This document shows positions 40,923 to 52,579 of a DNA stretch of 64,000 nt, piece after piece. The notes beneath the pieces were generated by a model. It saw nothing but the letters and a program-made list of their open reading frames with translations. It searched no databases and had not been told where the DNA came from. The DNA comes from Aedes albopictus (taxonomy: Eukaryota > Arthropoda > Insecta > Diptera > Culicidae). The stretch lies in the NCBI RefSeq assembly GCF_035046485.1, contig NC_085138.1, forward strand, positions 28,545,047-28,609,046. Direction: 5' to 3'. Made by a program: the position numbers and the translations under genes. The first letter of the stretch is position 1. Each line of letters starts with the position of its first letter.

Positions 40923-41142
40923 TAGACACTATAGATTCCATAGACTCGCGGAGACATGGTTGAGCAATTTAATTTTAGTGTGTTTTACCGTCAAATTAGA
41001 GTGTACCGAGCGAATATGACGTCACGCAATCCATTGTCGCTATTGAGATCGTGACGTCATGCTCGTTTGGCTACACGAACTGACAGTTCGTTTGGCTACA
41101 GTTGTCTTCGTCTCCGCGAGTCTATGGAATCTATAGTGTCTA
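40923..41142. mobile_element. MITE with about 33-bp perfect terminal repeats
   Basis: The left end TAGACACTATAGATTCC continues through GACTCGCGGAGAC (to about 40,955) and is exactly mirrored at about 41,110-41,142. The flanks are TA. The interior has GACGTCAC/GTGACGTC words. The perfect ends suggest a recent insertion, about 140 bp from the 23-bp satellite. Confidence 0.85.
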
Positions 41143-41280
41143 TAGTTGCCAAGGGTTACGTGCACCGCGTAGTAGTGGCACAATCGATTATTGGTTAGGG
41201 CACAAACAGGGTTGAGTTATTTGACTTCTGTTGAAGTAGGCTGTAATCACCTTTGATCGTACACAGAAAGTTTCAGATCT

Positions 41281-44200
41281 CTTAGGATTCCTCTGAGAAT
41301 CCTATCAGAATTCCACCTGCAATCAAGATACCATCGTGAATCCTCTCAGAATTCCGGCAGGAATCCTCTCAGAATTCCGGAGGGAATCCTCCCAGAATTC
41401 TAGAGGGAACCCTCCCAGGATTCCGGAGGGAATCCTCCCAGGATTCCGGAGGGAATCCTCCCAGGATTCCGGAGGGAATCCTCCCAGGATTCCGGAGGGA
41501 ATCCTCCCAGGATTCCGGAGGGAATCCTCCCAGGATTCCGGAGGGAATCCTCCCAGGATTCCGGAGGGAATCCTCCCAGGATTCCGGAGGGAATCCTCCC
41601 AGGATTCCGGAGGGAATCCTCCCCGGATTCCGAAGGGAATCCTCCCCGGATTCCGAAGGGAATCCTCCCCGGATTCCGAAGGGAATCCTCCCCGGATTCC
41701 GAAGGGAATCCTCCCCGGATTCCGAAGGGAATCCTCCCCGGATTCCGAAGGGAATCCTCCCCGGATTCCGAAGGGAATCCTCCCCGGATTCCGAAGGGAA
41801 TCCTCCCCGGATTCCGAAGGGAATCCTCCCCGGATTCCGAAGGGAATCCTCCCCGGATTCCGAAGGGAATCCTCCCCGGATTCCGAAGGGAATCCTCCCC
41901 GGATTCCGAAGGGAATCCTCCCCGGATTCCGAAGGGAATCCTCCCCGGATTCCGAAGGGAATCCTCCCCGGATTCCGAAGGGAATCCTCCCCGGATTCCG
42001 AAGGGAATCCTCCCCGGATTCCGAAGGGAATCCTCCCCGGATTCCGAAGGGAATCCTCCCCGGATTCCGAAGGGAATCCTCCCCGGATTCCGAAGGGAAT
42101 CCTCCCCGGATTCCGAAGGGAATCCTCCCCGGATTCCGAAGGGAATCCTCCCCGGATTCCGAAGGGAATCCTCCCCGGATTCCGAAGGGAATCCTCCCCG
42201 GATTCCGAAGGGAATCCTCCCCGGATTCCGAAGGGAATCCTCCCCGGATTCCGAAGGGAATCCTCCCCGGATTCCGAAGGGAATCCTCCCCGGATTCCGA
42301 AGGGAATCCTCCCCGGATTCCGAAGGGAATCCTCCCCGGATTCCGAAGGGAATCCTCCCCGGATTCCGAAGGGAATCCTCCCCGGATTCCGAAGGGAATC
42401 CTCCCCGGATTCCGAAGGGAATCCTCCCCGGATTCCGAAGGGAATCCTCCCCGGATTCCGAAGGGAATCCTCCCCGGATTCCGAAGGGAATCCTCCCCGG
42501 ATTCCGAAGGGAATCCTCCCCGGATTCCGAAGGGAATCCTCCCCGGATTCCGAAGGGAATCCTCCCCGGATTCCGAAGGGAATCCTCCCCGGATTCCGAA
42601 GGGAATCCTCCCCGGATTCCGAAGGGAATCCTCCCCGGATTCCGAAGGGAATCCTCCCCGGATTCCGAAGGGAATCCTCCCCGGATTCCGAAGGGAATCC
42701 TCCCCGGATTCCGAAGGGAATCCTCCCCGGATTCCGAAGGGAATCCTCCCCGGATTCCGAAGGGAATCCTCCCCGGATTCCGAAGGGAATCCTCCCCGGA
42801 TTCCGAAGGGAATCCTCCCCGGATTCCGAAGGGAATCCTCCCCGGATTCCGAAGGGAATCCTCCCCGGATTCCGAAGGGAATCCTCCCCGGATTCCGAAG
42901 GGAATCCTCCCCGGATTCCGAAGGGAATCCTCCCCGGATTCCGAAGGGAATCCTCCCCGGATTCCGAAGGGAATCCTCCCCGGATTCCGAAGGGAATCCT
43001 CCCCGGATTCCGAAGGGAATCCTCCCCGGATTCCGAAGGGAATCCTCCCCGGATTCCGAAGGGAATCCTCCCCGGATTCCGAAGGGAATCCTCCCCGGAT
43101 TCCGAAGGGAATCCTCCCCGGATTCCGAAGGGAATCCTCCCCGGATTCCGAAGGGAATCCTCCCCGGATTCCGAAGGGAATCCTCCCCGGATTCCGAAGG
43201 GAATCCTCCCCGGATTCCGAAGGGAATCCTCCCCGGATTCCGAAGGGAATCCTCCCCGGATTCCGAAGGGAATCCTCCCCGGATTCCGAAGGGAATCCTC
43301 CCCGGATTCCGAAGGGAATCCTCCCCGGATTCCGAAGGGAATCCTCCCCGGATTCCGAAGGGAATCCTCCCCGGATTCCGAAGGGAATCCTCCCCGGATT
43401 CCGAAGGGAATCCTCCCCGGATTCCGAAGGGAATCCTCCCCGGATTCCGAAGGGAATCCTCCCCGGATTCCGAAGGGAATCCTCCCCGGATTCCGAAGGG
43501 AATCCTCCCCGGATTCCGAAGGGAATCCTCCCCGGATTCCGAAGGGAATCCTCCCCGGATTCCGAAGGGAATCCTCCCCGGATTCCGAAGGGAATCCTCC
43601 CCGGATTCCGAAGGGAATCCTCCCCGGATTCCGAAGGGAATCCTCCCCGGATTCCGAAGGGAATCCTCCCCGGATTCCGAAGGGAATCCTCCCCGGATTC
43701 CGAAGGGAATCCTCCCCGGATTCCGAAGGGAATCCTCCCCGGATTCCGAAGGGAATCCTCCCCGGATTCCGAAGGGAATCCTCCCCGGATTCCGAAGGGA
43801 ATCCTCCCCGGATTCCGAAGGGAATCCTCCCCGGATTCCGAAGGGAATCCTCCCCGGATTCCGAAGGGAATCCTCCCCGGATTCCGAAGGGAATCCTCCC
43901 CGGATTCCGAAGGGAATCCTCCCCGGATTCCGAAGGGAATCCTCCCCGGATTCCGAAGGGAATCCTCCCCGGATTCCGAAGGGAATCCTCCCCGGATTCC
44001 GAAGGGAATCCTCCCCGGATTCCGAAGGGAATCCTCCCCGGATTCCGAAGGGAATCCTCCCCGGATTCCGAAGGGAATCCTCCCCGGATTCCGAAGGGAA
44101 TCCTCCCCGGATTCCGAAGGGAATCCTCCCCGGATTCCGAAGGGAATCCTCCCCGGATTCCGAAGGGAATCCTCCCCGGATTCCGAAGGGAATCCTCCCC

Positions 44201-44960
44201 GGATTCCGAAGGGAATCCTCCTCGGATTCCGAAGGGAATCCTCCCCGGATTCCGAAGGGAATCCTCCCCGGATTCCGAAGGGAATCCTCCCCGGATTCCG
44301 AAGGGAATCCTCCCCGGATTCCGAAGGGAATCCTCCCCGGATTCCGAAGGGAATCCTCCCCGGATTCCGAAGGGAATCCTCCCCGGATTCCGAAGGGAAT
44401 CCTCCCCGGATTCCGAAGGGAATCCTCCCCGGATTCCGAAGGGAATCCTCCCCGGATTCCGAAGGGAATCCTCCCCGGATTCCGAAGGGAATCCTCCCCG
44501 GATTCCGAAGGGAATCCTCCCCGGATTCCGAAGGGAATCCTCCCCGGATTCCGAAGGGAATCCTCCCCGGATTCCGAAGGGAATCCTCCCCGGATTCCGA
44601 AGGGAATCCTCCCCGGATTCCGAAGGGAATCCTCCCCGGATTCCGAAGGGAATCCTCCCCGGATTCCGAAGGGAATCCTCCCAGGATTCCGAAAGGAATC
44701 CTCCCAGGATTCCGAAGAGAATCAACCCAGGATTTTGAAAGGATCCTCTCAGGATTCCAACAGGAGTACTCTCAGGATTCCAACAGGATTCCTCTTGGGA
44801 TTCCAATAGGAATTCTCTTGGGATTCCAACGGGAATTCTCTCAAGATTCCAACAGGAATCGTCTCAGGATTGCAACAGGAATCCTCTGTAGATTCGTTTG
44901 AATATCCTGTCACGAATCCACAGGAAACCCTCTCTGTATTCCAACTGGAATTCCATTAAA
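41281..44960. repeat. 3.7-kb 23-bp minisatellite
   Basis: There is a degenerate edge (41,281-41,390), then about nine copies of a first variant with CCTCCCAGGATTCC (to about 41,610). About 130 almost identical copies of a second variant with CCTCCCCGGATTCC follow (to about 44,685), then a degenerate right edge. Each unit holds two 7-bp inverted arms, GGATTCC and GGAATCC, with spacers GAAG and TCCCC. The unit contains no stop triplet on either strand, so frames of more than 1,100 codons run both ways. These are artefacts. Confidence 0.97.
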
Positions 44961-45989
44961 TTCCATTGCGTTATAGATTTTCACATGTGAGAAGAAGCCC
45001 CAACCAGTGCTGCCATCAATCACGTAACCATCAATCATCATTCCGCCACTTCACTCGCTGATGGCTGCCTGCTTCCTTGCGAAACCCCCTCCACTGCGAC
45101 GTAAGAATCCGCCAAGTTCAAGTGAATATGAATACCGCCAATGAATGACATAGGTACTGTTCCTTCTTCGTCGTTGATTACCGATGCTCAATTCTCGTCG
45201 TCGTCGTAGTCGTCGTTTTTGTCGTAACATCACAGCTTGTATCTACCCATCAGTCACAATTGGATTACGTAACCTACTCCACTCAAAGGGAATTATTCCC
45301 TAGCAGCAGTAGTAGCAAGGACCCGAAACGAGGAAGAAGAATCGACGAAGGCGCACCACCACTTCGTAAAAATAGACAGTAAACCATTAATCTTCAACGA
45401 GCGAAACAAGCCTGGTGTTGCCTGGCGGCTGAACCGGCTGAACTGAACCTAACCTCCATCCGGTGAACTGTGCACTGGGACAGAACAGAGCGGAATAGAT
45501 CCGTTAATGTCGTTAATGTTATAGAGGAGAGGGCGACCGTAACGAAATTTCGCACAATCATTAATATGCAGTGGCGAGGGTTGGATCACAGTAGGCCACC
45601 ACAACAATTTGATGTAACCAAGCGACATTAGTACACTTCACACGTGTGCTCGGCGGCGCGTTGTTTTTCTGTTCTGTTCTGAGTTGCCATGGCAGTCGGA
45701 TGAACAGCAGCACGACCAATCAAAGTATCTAGTAGGCCGACCGAACAGTAGTAAACGGAACAGTAAATCACTCCGGCCGAACGGTGAAAAAGGCAGCGCA
45801 ATAAAATAGGACGATACAGTGCACGGTCAATGGGTGGAAGTTAGGCACGTTGACAGATGTCAACAACGTGGCACTAGCTGTCATACACCCGTCAAAGATA
45901 GATGAGGTTCATCAAGTTCATCCAGAACAGGACATTTTGAGTTCACTGCTTTGAAGTCCACTAGTCCAATGACAAAACTTTGACAGATA

Positions 45990-46216
45990 CAGTAGACGTT
46001 CGATAAGTGCAACATGTTTACGACTGACAGCCGTCAAACAGTTGTCAATTGCTGTCATCGCAATGCAGCTGTAGTGCATCCGAAAAACATCGTAACTCTG
46101 TTGACGTTTTGTTTTTGACAGATAGCAGTTTGATAACTGCAAGATTGTTGCACTTAGCGGACTTGCAGTTAAAAAGCATTGCAGCTAAACCATTTGCATC
46201 GACCGAACGTCTACTG
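45990..46216. mobile_element. MITE, CAGTAGACGTTCG family, copy 3
   Basis: It begins CAGTAGACGTTCGATAAGTG after TA and ends CGAACGTCTACTG before TA. It is 227 bp. The internal segments GCAGTTAAAAAGCATTGCAG and GACAGATAGCAG are shared with copies 1 and 4. Confidence 0.85.
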
Positions 46217-46218
46217 TA

Positions 46219-46263
46219 GTGAGCTTGTAACTGTGAAACATTGGAGCTACCGAACGTCTACTG
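46219..46263. mobile_element. Extra right end of the CAGTAGACGTTCG family
   Basis: A second CTACCGAACGTCTACTG followed by TA lies directly after copy 3. It probably belongs to an older copy into or beside which copy 3 inserted. Confidence 0.6.
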
Positions 46264-47448
46264 TAGCACAAGGGCCCAGTATTATATGACACCGTGAAGA
46301 TAGTTATTTCTATCCCAGAGGATTAGCATTTATGTTTATGACGGGCGCTTGCTTTGGTGGCGTCAACAGATGACGGTCGACACACCGTCGTTATGTCATC
46401 ATAAGTGGCGCTGCATTCTTTGCCGCGATTATAGCCCAGTATGACCACTTCGGTGTCAGTTGCCAAAGCGACGCTTGTAGGTTAAACAAATAAGCAGGCG
46501 GGGCAGCAACTTGCGGTTTCCCAGCCTACTCCGTCTGGGTCTGTGGAGCCTTAATTAGATCGAGGAACGAGGAACGACAGCGCAATTTGTATCGGATTGT
46601 TTCTGCCCGCCCAGCAGACCAGAGGAGGAAGTTCGAATTTTGAAGGGGACATGTGTATGCGTGCAGTCGCGTGATAACTTGTAATAAGGTGAAGGCACGG
46701 CACATACAAACAATAAACGACTGAAATGTGCACCCCCTTGTGTGCCCAATCGGTAGCTCTTCTCTTCCACAGGAATGGGGTTGAATTTTGATTAGTTCGA
46801 GAAACCTGCCTCAACCTTCACCGTTCGGGGAGTTTACGACTTTGCGCTACATTGCCTGATGAACACGGGGTTGAAACAATCGTCCCGTCACAGAGATTGG
46901 GACGTTCGTAGTTCATTTTAACAGCGACTCTGGTTTCAAAAACAAAACAAGAACCAAGAACGTGGCGCTGCGATCTGTGGATGTCTCACCATGAACCGGA
47001 AGGTATTGTTTAACGACAAGCCATCGAACCGCCAAACGGATGAACCGACTGTACCCAATAATGAACCGTCGAATGAATCTAACTGACATGTTGAAGCTGA
47101 TGAAATGGACCTGTCAAATAACTAAAACGGTCGCCATGAATATAAGAGATAGCGCTATCGTAGCCTTGTGCGATTGATAAAACTCAACTACTGTCACAAT
47201 GTTATGGCTCGTACTCGGCAGCGCCTTTGTTTTGATGCGGCAACTATCAGAAAACGTAGGAGCTGGGGAAACTAACGGCATGCTGCGTTTTTGACGATCT
47301 TCTGTTTGTTATAAACGGGAATAAGCATGAATTTGGCAGATGATCGCTGTTCCAATTTTGTCGCTACTCTGAACAAAAGGCACTCTAGTTTTTAATTACC
47401 AAATAAACGTCAGTTCCAATGCGTGATGAGTATAAAACTATCAATATA

Positions 47449-47726
47449 CAGTAGACGTTCGATAAGTGCAACATGTTTAGCAAATGAAATTCGATAACTG
47501 CAACATTTGACAGACGTCAAAGAACTGTCAGTTGCTGCAGAATGCAGCCAATGTGCATACGGAAAACATCGCACTGCAACAAAAGTGCATGCGTAAAACA
47601 TCGCATCGCTGTTGACATTTCGTTTTGACGGATAGCGGTACGATTACTGCAAAATTGTTGCACTTAGCGGACTTGCCCTTGAAAAGCATTGCAGTTAAAG
47701 CGTTTGCACCGAGCGAACGTCTACTG
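47449..47726. mobile_element. MITE, CAGTAGACGTTCG family, copy 4
   Basis: It begins CAGTAGACGTTCGATAAGTG after TA and ends GCGAACGTCTACTG before TA. It is 278 bp, with an internal duplication of CGGAAAACATCGCA / CGTAAAACATCGCA. Confidence 0.85.
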
Positions 47727-48763
47727 TATTTAAATTCACCACCGTCAAACAGTGCTTGTTTACTTTCAAAGCAAACTGATTTGACGTCCATCGAATTTCC
47801 GAAGAATTTGACGTCTGTGCTCTCTGGTGGTCGTACTAACATGTGTCGATTGTGGTGGCAGATTGATGTTAACTAGCGATAAACGACAGCAGGCAGAAAT
47901 GCTCGGCAACTCGATCGAATCAACAAAACGAGCAGCTCAGCGCATGAACAGGGGTATGACACGGAAGGGTGTTCATTTTACAACACACATCGAAACGAGG
48001 AGGTGATAAGAGAGCGTTGCGAGCGACAAGGGCCATGTGGATAGATGTGGATGTATAATGCCGCTTCGGCTCCTCTTCTCAGACCATCACCTCCGTCCGG
48101 GACAAGATAAGCTAATAATGGGGGACCGCCGCGTGGGCTCTCCAGAAAGAAACCTGGTGGAGAACCCTTATCCAAGGGACTTAACCTATATTCGAGCGAA
48201 GCAGACGAACACGAACCGAATGCAGATGACACCTCTCCCCGTAGCGCAGCAGGCATGTTGTAATAATGTAACAAGAAGCGTCGCTTTCTGTTTAGTAGCA
48301 GCCGCCACATTGCCGCACCGCCTACTAATGAGAAGCCATGAAATAAAGGAACACACATACAGTGACAAGCGAACGTTTCACGTCCTCGCCGTCATCATCG
48401 CCGTAGTTGGCTTCGTTTTGCTGTTGTTGTTGTTGTTGTCATAAGCATCATTTACATACGGCATCATCGAAGCAGGCGCGGGCGGTCCTGCCTGCTCCTC
48501 CAAGAATCTAGACTAGAAAACAAACAAACGAGTATCGACTACGGGCAGCAACTCGTCTGTGTCAACTCTGATTTGTGAAGTCTATTTTCTGCCCATGGGC
48601 GGCAGGCAACCTTGTGTCTCATTTAGGAGGTTATATCGAAAAAGTGTTACACGTGACGCTGGGCTAGAACAACACTCGTTAGCTGTTACACAAATTTCTT
48701 TTTCGTGTTCTTGTCAACAATTAGCCACAAATAGCTGTCAAACTTGTTCAAGCTATAAGCTGT

Positions 48764-48902
48764 TAGTACACAGGGTCAAATATTTGTCCAAAAAGAAACC
48801 AATGCTCAAACATCTTGTATGACTCGATCGAATTTTCAATAGTGTCAACCTGATGTTGTTTCTTGAGTTCTTTCCTTGTCAAATATTTGACCCTGTGTAC
48901 TA
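48764..48902. mobile_element. MITE with perfect terminal repeats of about 22 bp, TAGTACACAGGGTC
   Basis: TAGTACACAGGGTCAAATAT and following bases are exactly mirrored at 48,880-48,902. The interior of about 95 bp is non-coding. The sequence CAAATATTTGACC is also part of the arms of the element at 51,684-51,833, so the two may be related. Confidence 0.75.
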
Positions 48903-48927
48903 CTAGCCATACTCGATAGGCCTTCTC

Positions 48928-48997
48928 AGATGACAGGTCCGTGTATGCATTTGTTTACAAAGGTTGAACAACAGCTGCTAACACGGACCTGTCATCT
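48928..48997. repeat. 17-bp perfect inverted repeat
   Basis: AGATGACAGGTCCGTGT (48,928-48,944) is mirrored at 48,981-48,997 with a 36-base loop. It is possibly the ends of a tiny MITE. Confidence 0.75.
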
Positions 48998-49210
48998 CCA
49001 TAGGAGAACTGTCAAGGACCCGAAAAATCAGCTGATTTAAGACGTCAAATGAAAAAGCCCCTCTCTTCGGGAGTTCGTCCATGGTTTAGCCAGGCATCTT
49101 CCAGAGTTCAACAGGTGTTCTCTTCAGTTTCTATCGGCGCTTATCTCTAATTGTAAGGTACGTATTGCCAAGTTTGAAGCAAATTTATACCACAGACAAA
49201 TTTATACTTC

Positions 49211-49334
49211 TTAACCCCAAAAGGGATACCTGCATGGCCTCAGTTTCGTCACCTCGCTGAGTGTGTTCCATCAAAGACGAGCTCTGACAAGCGCCTGGGG
49301 TCCAATGGACCCCAGGTATCCCTTTTAGGGTTAA
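49211..49334. mobile_element. TTAA-flanked mini-element, CCCCAAAAGGGATACC ends
   Basis: TTAA at each border and inverted ends (CCCCAAAAGGGATACCTG and CAGGTATCCCTTTTAGGG) make a 124-bp unit. TTAA sites are typical of piggyBac-type (also Kolobok) transposons. No coding capacity. Confidence 0.7.
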
Positions 49335-50147
49335 TATCTTCGAATATTTAATAAATCTATCCTAAATTGCAGGTTTAGGCATTTTTAGGCGATCTGGCAC
49401 CACTGCTTCGTGCCGAATTCCTTCCTCCGAACCAAAATGACGAAACCAAGCGGCGAAAAATGCTCTCGTTTCACCACCCGCGCATATGCGCGCACGAGTT
49501 GATCCACAATACGCCGCCCGCCGCCAATAGTGTTGTACCCGACCAAGAATCGCCGCAAGGTGGGAGGACTCTGTATCCGGCGCAGCACCTACCAACATGA
49601 CGACGGATTGCTAGGGCTATAGCCAAGCAACGCCATCACGCCCCCAGATCTCAACATCGATTTTGTACACTACTGCATCCAGCAGACACAGCAGCAGCAG
49701 CCGCGAGAGAAAGGGGAGAACGACGCTTCCGCCTACTGCGCCGCGTCGCTTCCCACAAAAATCAGCGGCTAATTATAGCTCGGCCCCGGCTGATTCATCA
49801 GCAAAACGCACTGCTTCTCCTCCTCCGACTGAACCGGGGGTGGTTGCTGCTGCGTCTCGGATCGGCCTTCTTGGATCGGTGAAGTCCGCAGCCGCCGATG
49901 GAGGCGCCACCGACAGAGAAGCATTGTTTATCAATCAGCTTCTGCTGCACCTGTTGGCCCGTAAACAACCCGGCGCAGCCAGCCGCCAGGGTTGCCAATT
50001 TCGCAACGAGGTTATATCACGCGCGGCCGGATTAGGACGACAAGAATTTATGTCACAGCAAACTCTGGCTGTGTGAGCATTTACCGTAATGGACGACGGC
50101 GCTGCCTGATGTAATTCCAATATGGAAGGTTGTTTGCATAGTTGTTC

Positions 50148-50410
50148 CACAGACAAACAGACGTAACACCTGCGAAATTTCCATCGACCACGCTTTTAAC
50201 GATCATTTTAAAATTTCATAGTTGCGGCTTTCACAACCAGAGGCGCGCGCATCGTTTTTCTATGCGTTTGACGTTTCACACTAGCGCCTTCTGTTTACGA
50301 TATTGCACAACTCAGTGATTCGTGCAACTTTTCCACCAGGTGACGGTAGTGTGAACTGGGCGATGGATTTTCAGGAAAATTGTTCAAGGTGTTACGTCTG
50401 TTTGTCTGTG
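50148..50410. mobile_element. MITE, CACAGACAAACAGAC family, 7-bp target duplication
   Basis: It begins CACAGACAAACAGACGTAAC and ends GTTACGTCTGTTTGTCTGTG, an inverted repeat of 20 or more bp. It is flanked by exact GTTGTTC at 50,141-50,147 and 50,411-50,417. It is 263 bp. Its interior differs from the 5,367 and 63,754 copies, so it is a different subfamily with the same ends. Confidence 0.85.
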
Positions 50411-51512
50411 GTTGTTCTTCGTATTCTCCACGTCCACGTGTTCTGGTCGATTCGACCTGCAAAGTGCGCGAACGTGTTCTGCTTCTGCTAGATTAAATCA
50501 TTGCTTCGTGGTCGTCGTTTTTGCCAGTTACTTTCGGCGTGTTTACACACGGCAAAAACAACAACAAAACCACAGCAAGCCATCGAACCTTGCGCGGAGC
50601 GGAGCGCTCACTACCAAGACTACGGAGCGAGCGAGTCGCCGATGATAAGCCGCGATCAGCGTTCGGCGCAGTAAGTCATGAATGCCTGCCATTTTGTGCA
50701 AACCCACCAGCAGCGTAGCGCTGGCAGTAGCTAGGCGTCATCACACTTTGCTCTCGATTAGATACTGAGTACTGCACGGTGCTAATCCACATCCATACCC
50801 GTCGCCGTCGTAATCCACCCGAGGGATTGACGGGTGCATTCCGGTCGCCACGTTTTCACCATAGTAACGGGGCTGTTTCCGATGCGACCGCATGGCCTAC
50901 TAGATTCACAAACCCCTATTGAATTAGGGCGTACGCCGTCGCCACCCTTTTCGAACCACCTCTCGCCACTTATTTGGGGGACAACGGAAGGACATACGAA
51001 AACCGACGAAACCGGAAAGTGAAATGTCGATTATCAACCATTATCACCCTTGGGTTGGGAGTGAAAACGATATCCGATAAACAACAAACTAACTCACACG
51101 CTGACACGAAGCGACAGAGAGAGCGAGAAACGCTGAGTGACCGAGCGATCGCACCAATACAGTGGCACTCACTTTGCACAGTTTGTGATGGTGGTAGTGG
51201 TGATGTTTGCGGATGCGGGCCAATGGATTGCTGAAAATAGAGCTCTAGTTATGGCTCGGGGAGAATAGAGAAGTAAACAACAGATTCCACCACTACTGGC
51301 TGGGAGGGAGTTAATTTGAAAGAGTTATATCGCAGCCGCCGTCGCTACCGGAGGCTGTCCTACCCCTCCTCGGCAATCTCTTTGCATAGATATCAGTGAT
51401 CGTTCGTAAGGAGGAATCGGTGTAATATGCGCCTTTGGGGTAAAACGATCCACCCCAATATCATTGAATAATTTAAAAACCTCGATATACCAAAGAAAAC
51501 CAGTGTATCCAG

Positions 51513-51928
51513 TTCGAAACGAAATTCGATAACTGCAACGCCTGACAGATGTCAACAAGCCATCAAATGACGTTAAATGAACTCGAACTTCATCCGATTA
51601 ATCATTTAAGGGTAACATGGCGCACTGTTTTGACGTTTGGCGGTGTGACAACTTGTAAGCTAGTATGACACTCTTTGACCAATGCCAAATATTTGACCAC
51701 TTTTGACAGTTAAATTTTGACCAAGGTGTACCTGGCAAACAAAAATATTTGTCACTCTCTAAAAACGAATAGGGACAAACAGAGCCAAACAACCTGCCAA
51801 TATTTATCTGTCAAAAGTGGTCAAATATTTGGCGTCTGGGCAAATAGTGTAAACCCGTAGTTAAAAAGCATTGCAGTTCAACCGTTTGCAGTTAAACCGC
51901 TTGCAGTGATCGAACTACACGTCTACTA
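51513..51928. mobile_element. CAGTAGACGTTCG family, copy 5, left-truncated and interrupted
   Basis: Internal family sequence starts at about 51,513 (CGAAACGAAATTCGATAACT). The right part resumes at about 51,862 (GTTAAAAAGCATTGCAGTTC) and ends ACACGTCTACTATA. The usual left terminus is missing. The middle is displaced by the element with arms at 51,684-51,833. Confidence 0.7.
51684..51833. mobile_element. Nested inverted-repeat element
   Basis: 26-bp perfect arms (GCCAAATATTTGACCACT and on to 51,709; mirrored 51,808-51,833) lie inside the interrupted MITE. The whole insertion probably spans about 51,656-51,862. No coding capacity. Confidence 0.7.
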
Positions 51929-52192
51929 TAATTTGATTCGTGATTTTCAATAAATGGAAGAAACCATTCTTATGTATGCCGGCAACTAGAATTGACATTT
52001 CTACGCGTCTCATGGCTAAACTCAAGTCATTTCTTTGCGAGGCGCATGCTACCCCGCGCTCCCCTACACACATTCTTGGCCGTTTCCTTGGGCACTGCGG
52101 CGCTTGGAGTTTTCACCATCGTAGTCGCATCGCTTTACCGTTCTCGGGCAACGCGAGGCACGCTGATTACTGCGGCTCGGCTCGGGCTGCTA

Positions 52193-52573
52193 CACGGAAA
52201 AATATTAAAACCCAAAGAATAAGTTTTAAAAACTCAAATTTGGCTAAACTGCTTATAGTTTTAACTCAAAGTTGGGTTGTTTTCTCCCTCGCCCCACCGC
52301 AATGTTGTCAAAAACAAAGAGAGAAGCACCGACGCATCCGCTGCTCTTCCGTGGAAGAAGCCAAATTTGGGTTTTCTTGAGTTAACCCAAATTTGCGTCA
52401 TTTGAGGCCTCCGTTGGGTGAAAATAACTTACCAGTGGGTTAATTTTTTTGCCGCTCTCAAACGAGAACTACTCACTCACCACTTTCGCTGTTTGACGCA
52501 AATTTGAGTTATTCCACGGAAGACCGGGATTGCGTCAAAACAACTTAAATTTGGGTAGATTTGTAGTTCCGTG
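52193..52573. mobile_element. MITE, CACGGAA ends, TA target site
   Basis: CACGGAA and TTCCGTG ends are flanked by TA (52,191-52,192 and 52,574-52,575). The interior repeats CCAAATTTGGGTT/AACCCAAATTTG words in both orientations. 381 bp, non-coding. Confidence 0.7.
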
Positions 52574-52579
52574 TATGCG

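Noticed and set aside
41336..44809. Frames of more than 1,100 codons on both strands
   Set aside because: They are produced by a stop-free 23-bp tandem unit. The protein is a 23-residue repeat present in both directions, with no start context or splice signals.
18250..44960. CRISPR array
   Set aside because: The repeats are contiguous without unique spacers, and the gene structure is eukaryotic with introns.
47978..48444. Overlapping frames of 126 and 135 codons
   Set aside because: They overlap on opposite strands and neither has recognisable domains.
49663..50076. 137-codon Ser/Ala-rich frame
   Set aside because: It is a GC-rich stretch with similar frames on the opposite strand, and it ends shortly before a MITE. 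No conserved motif.
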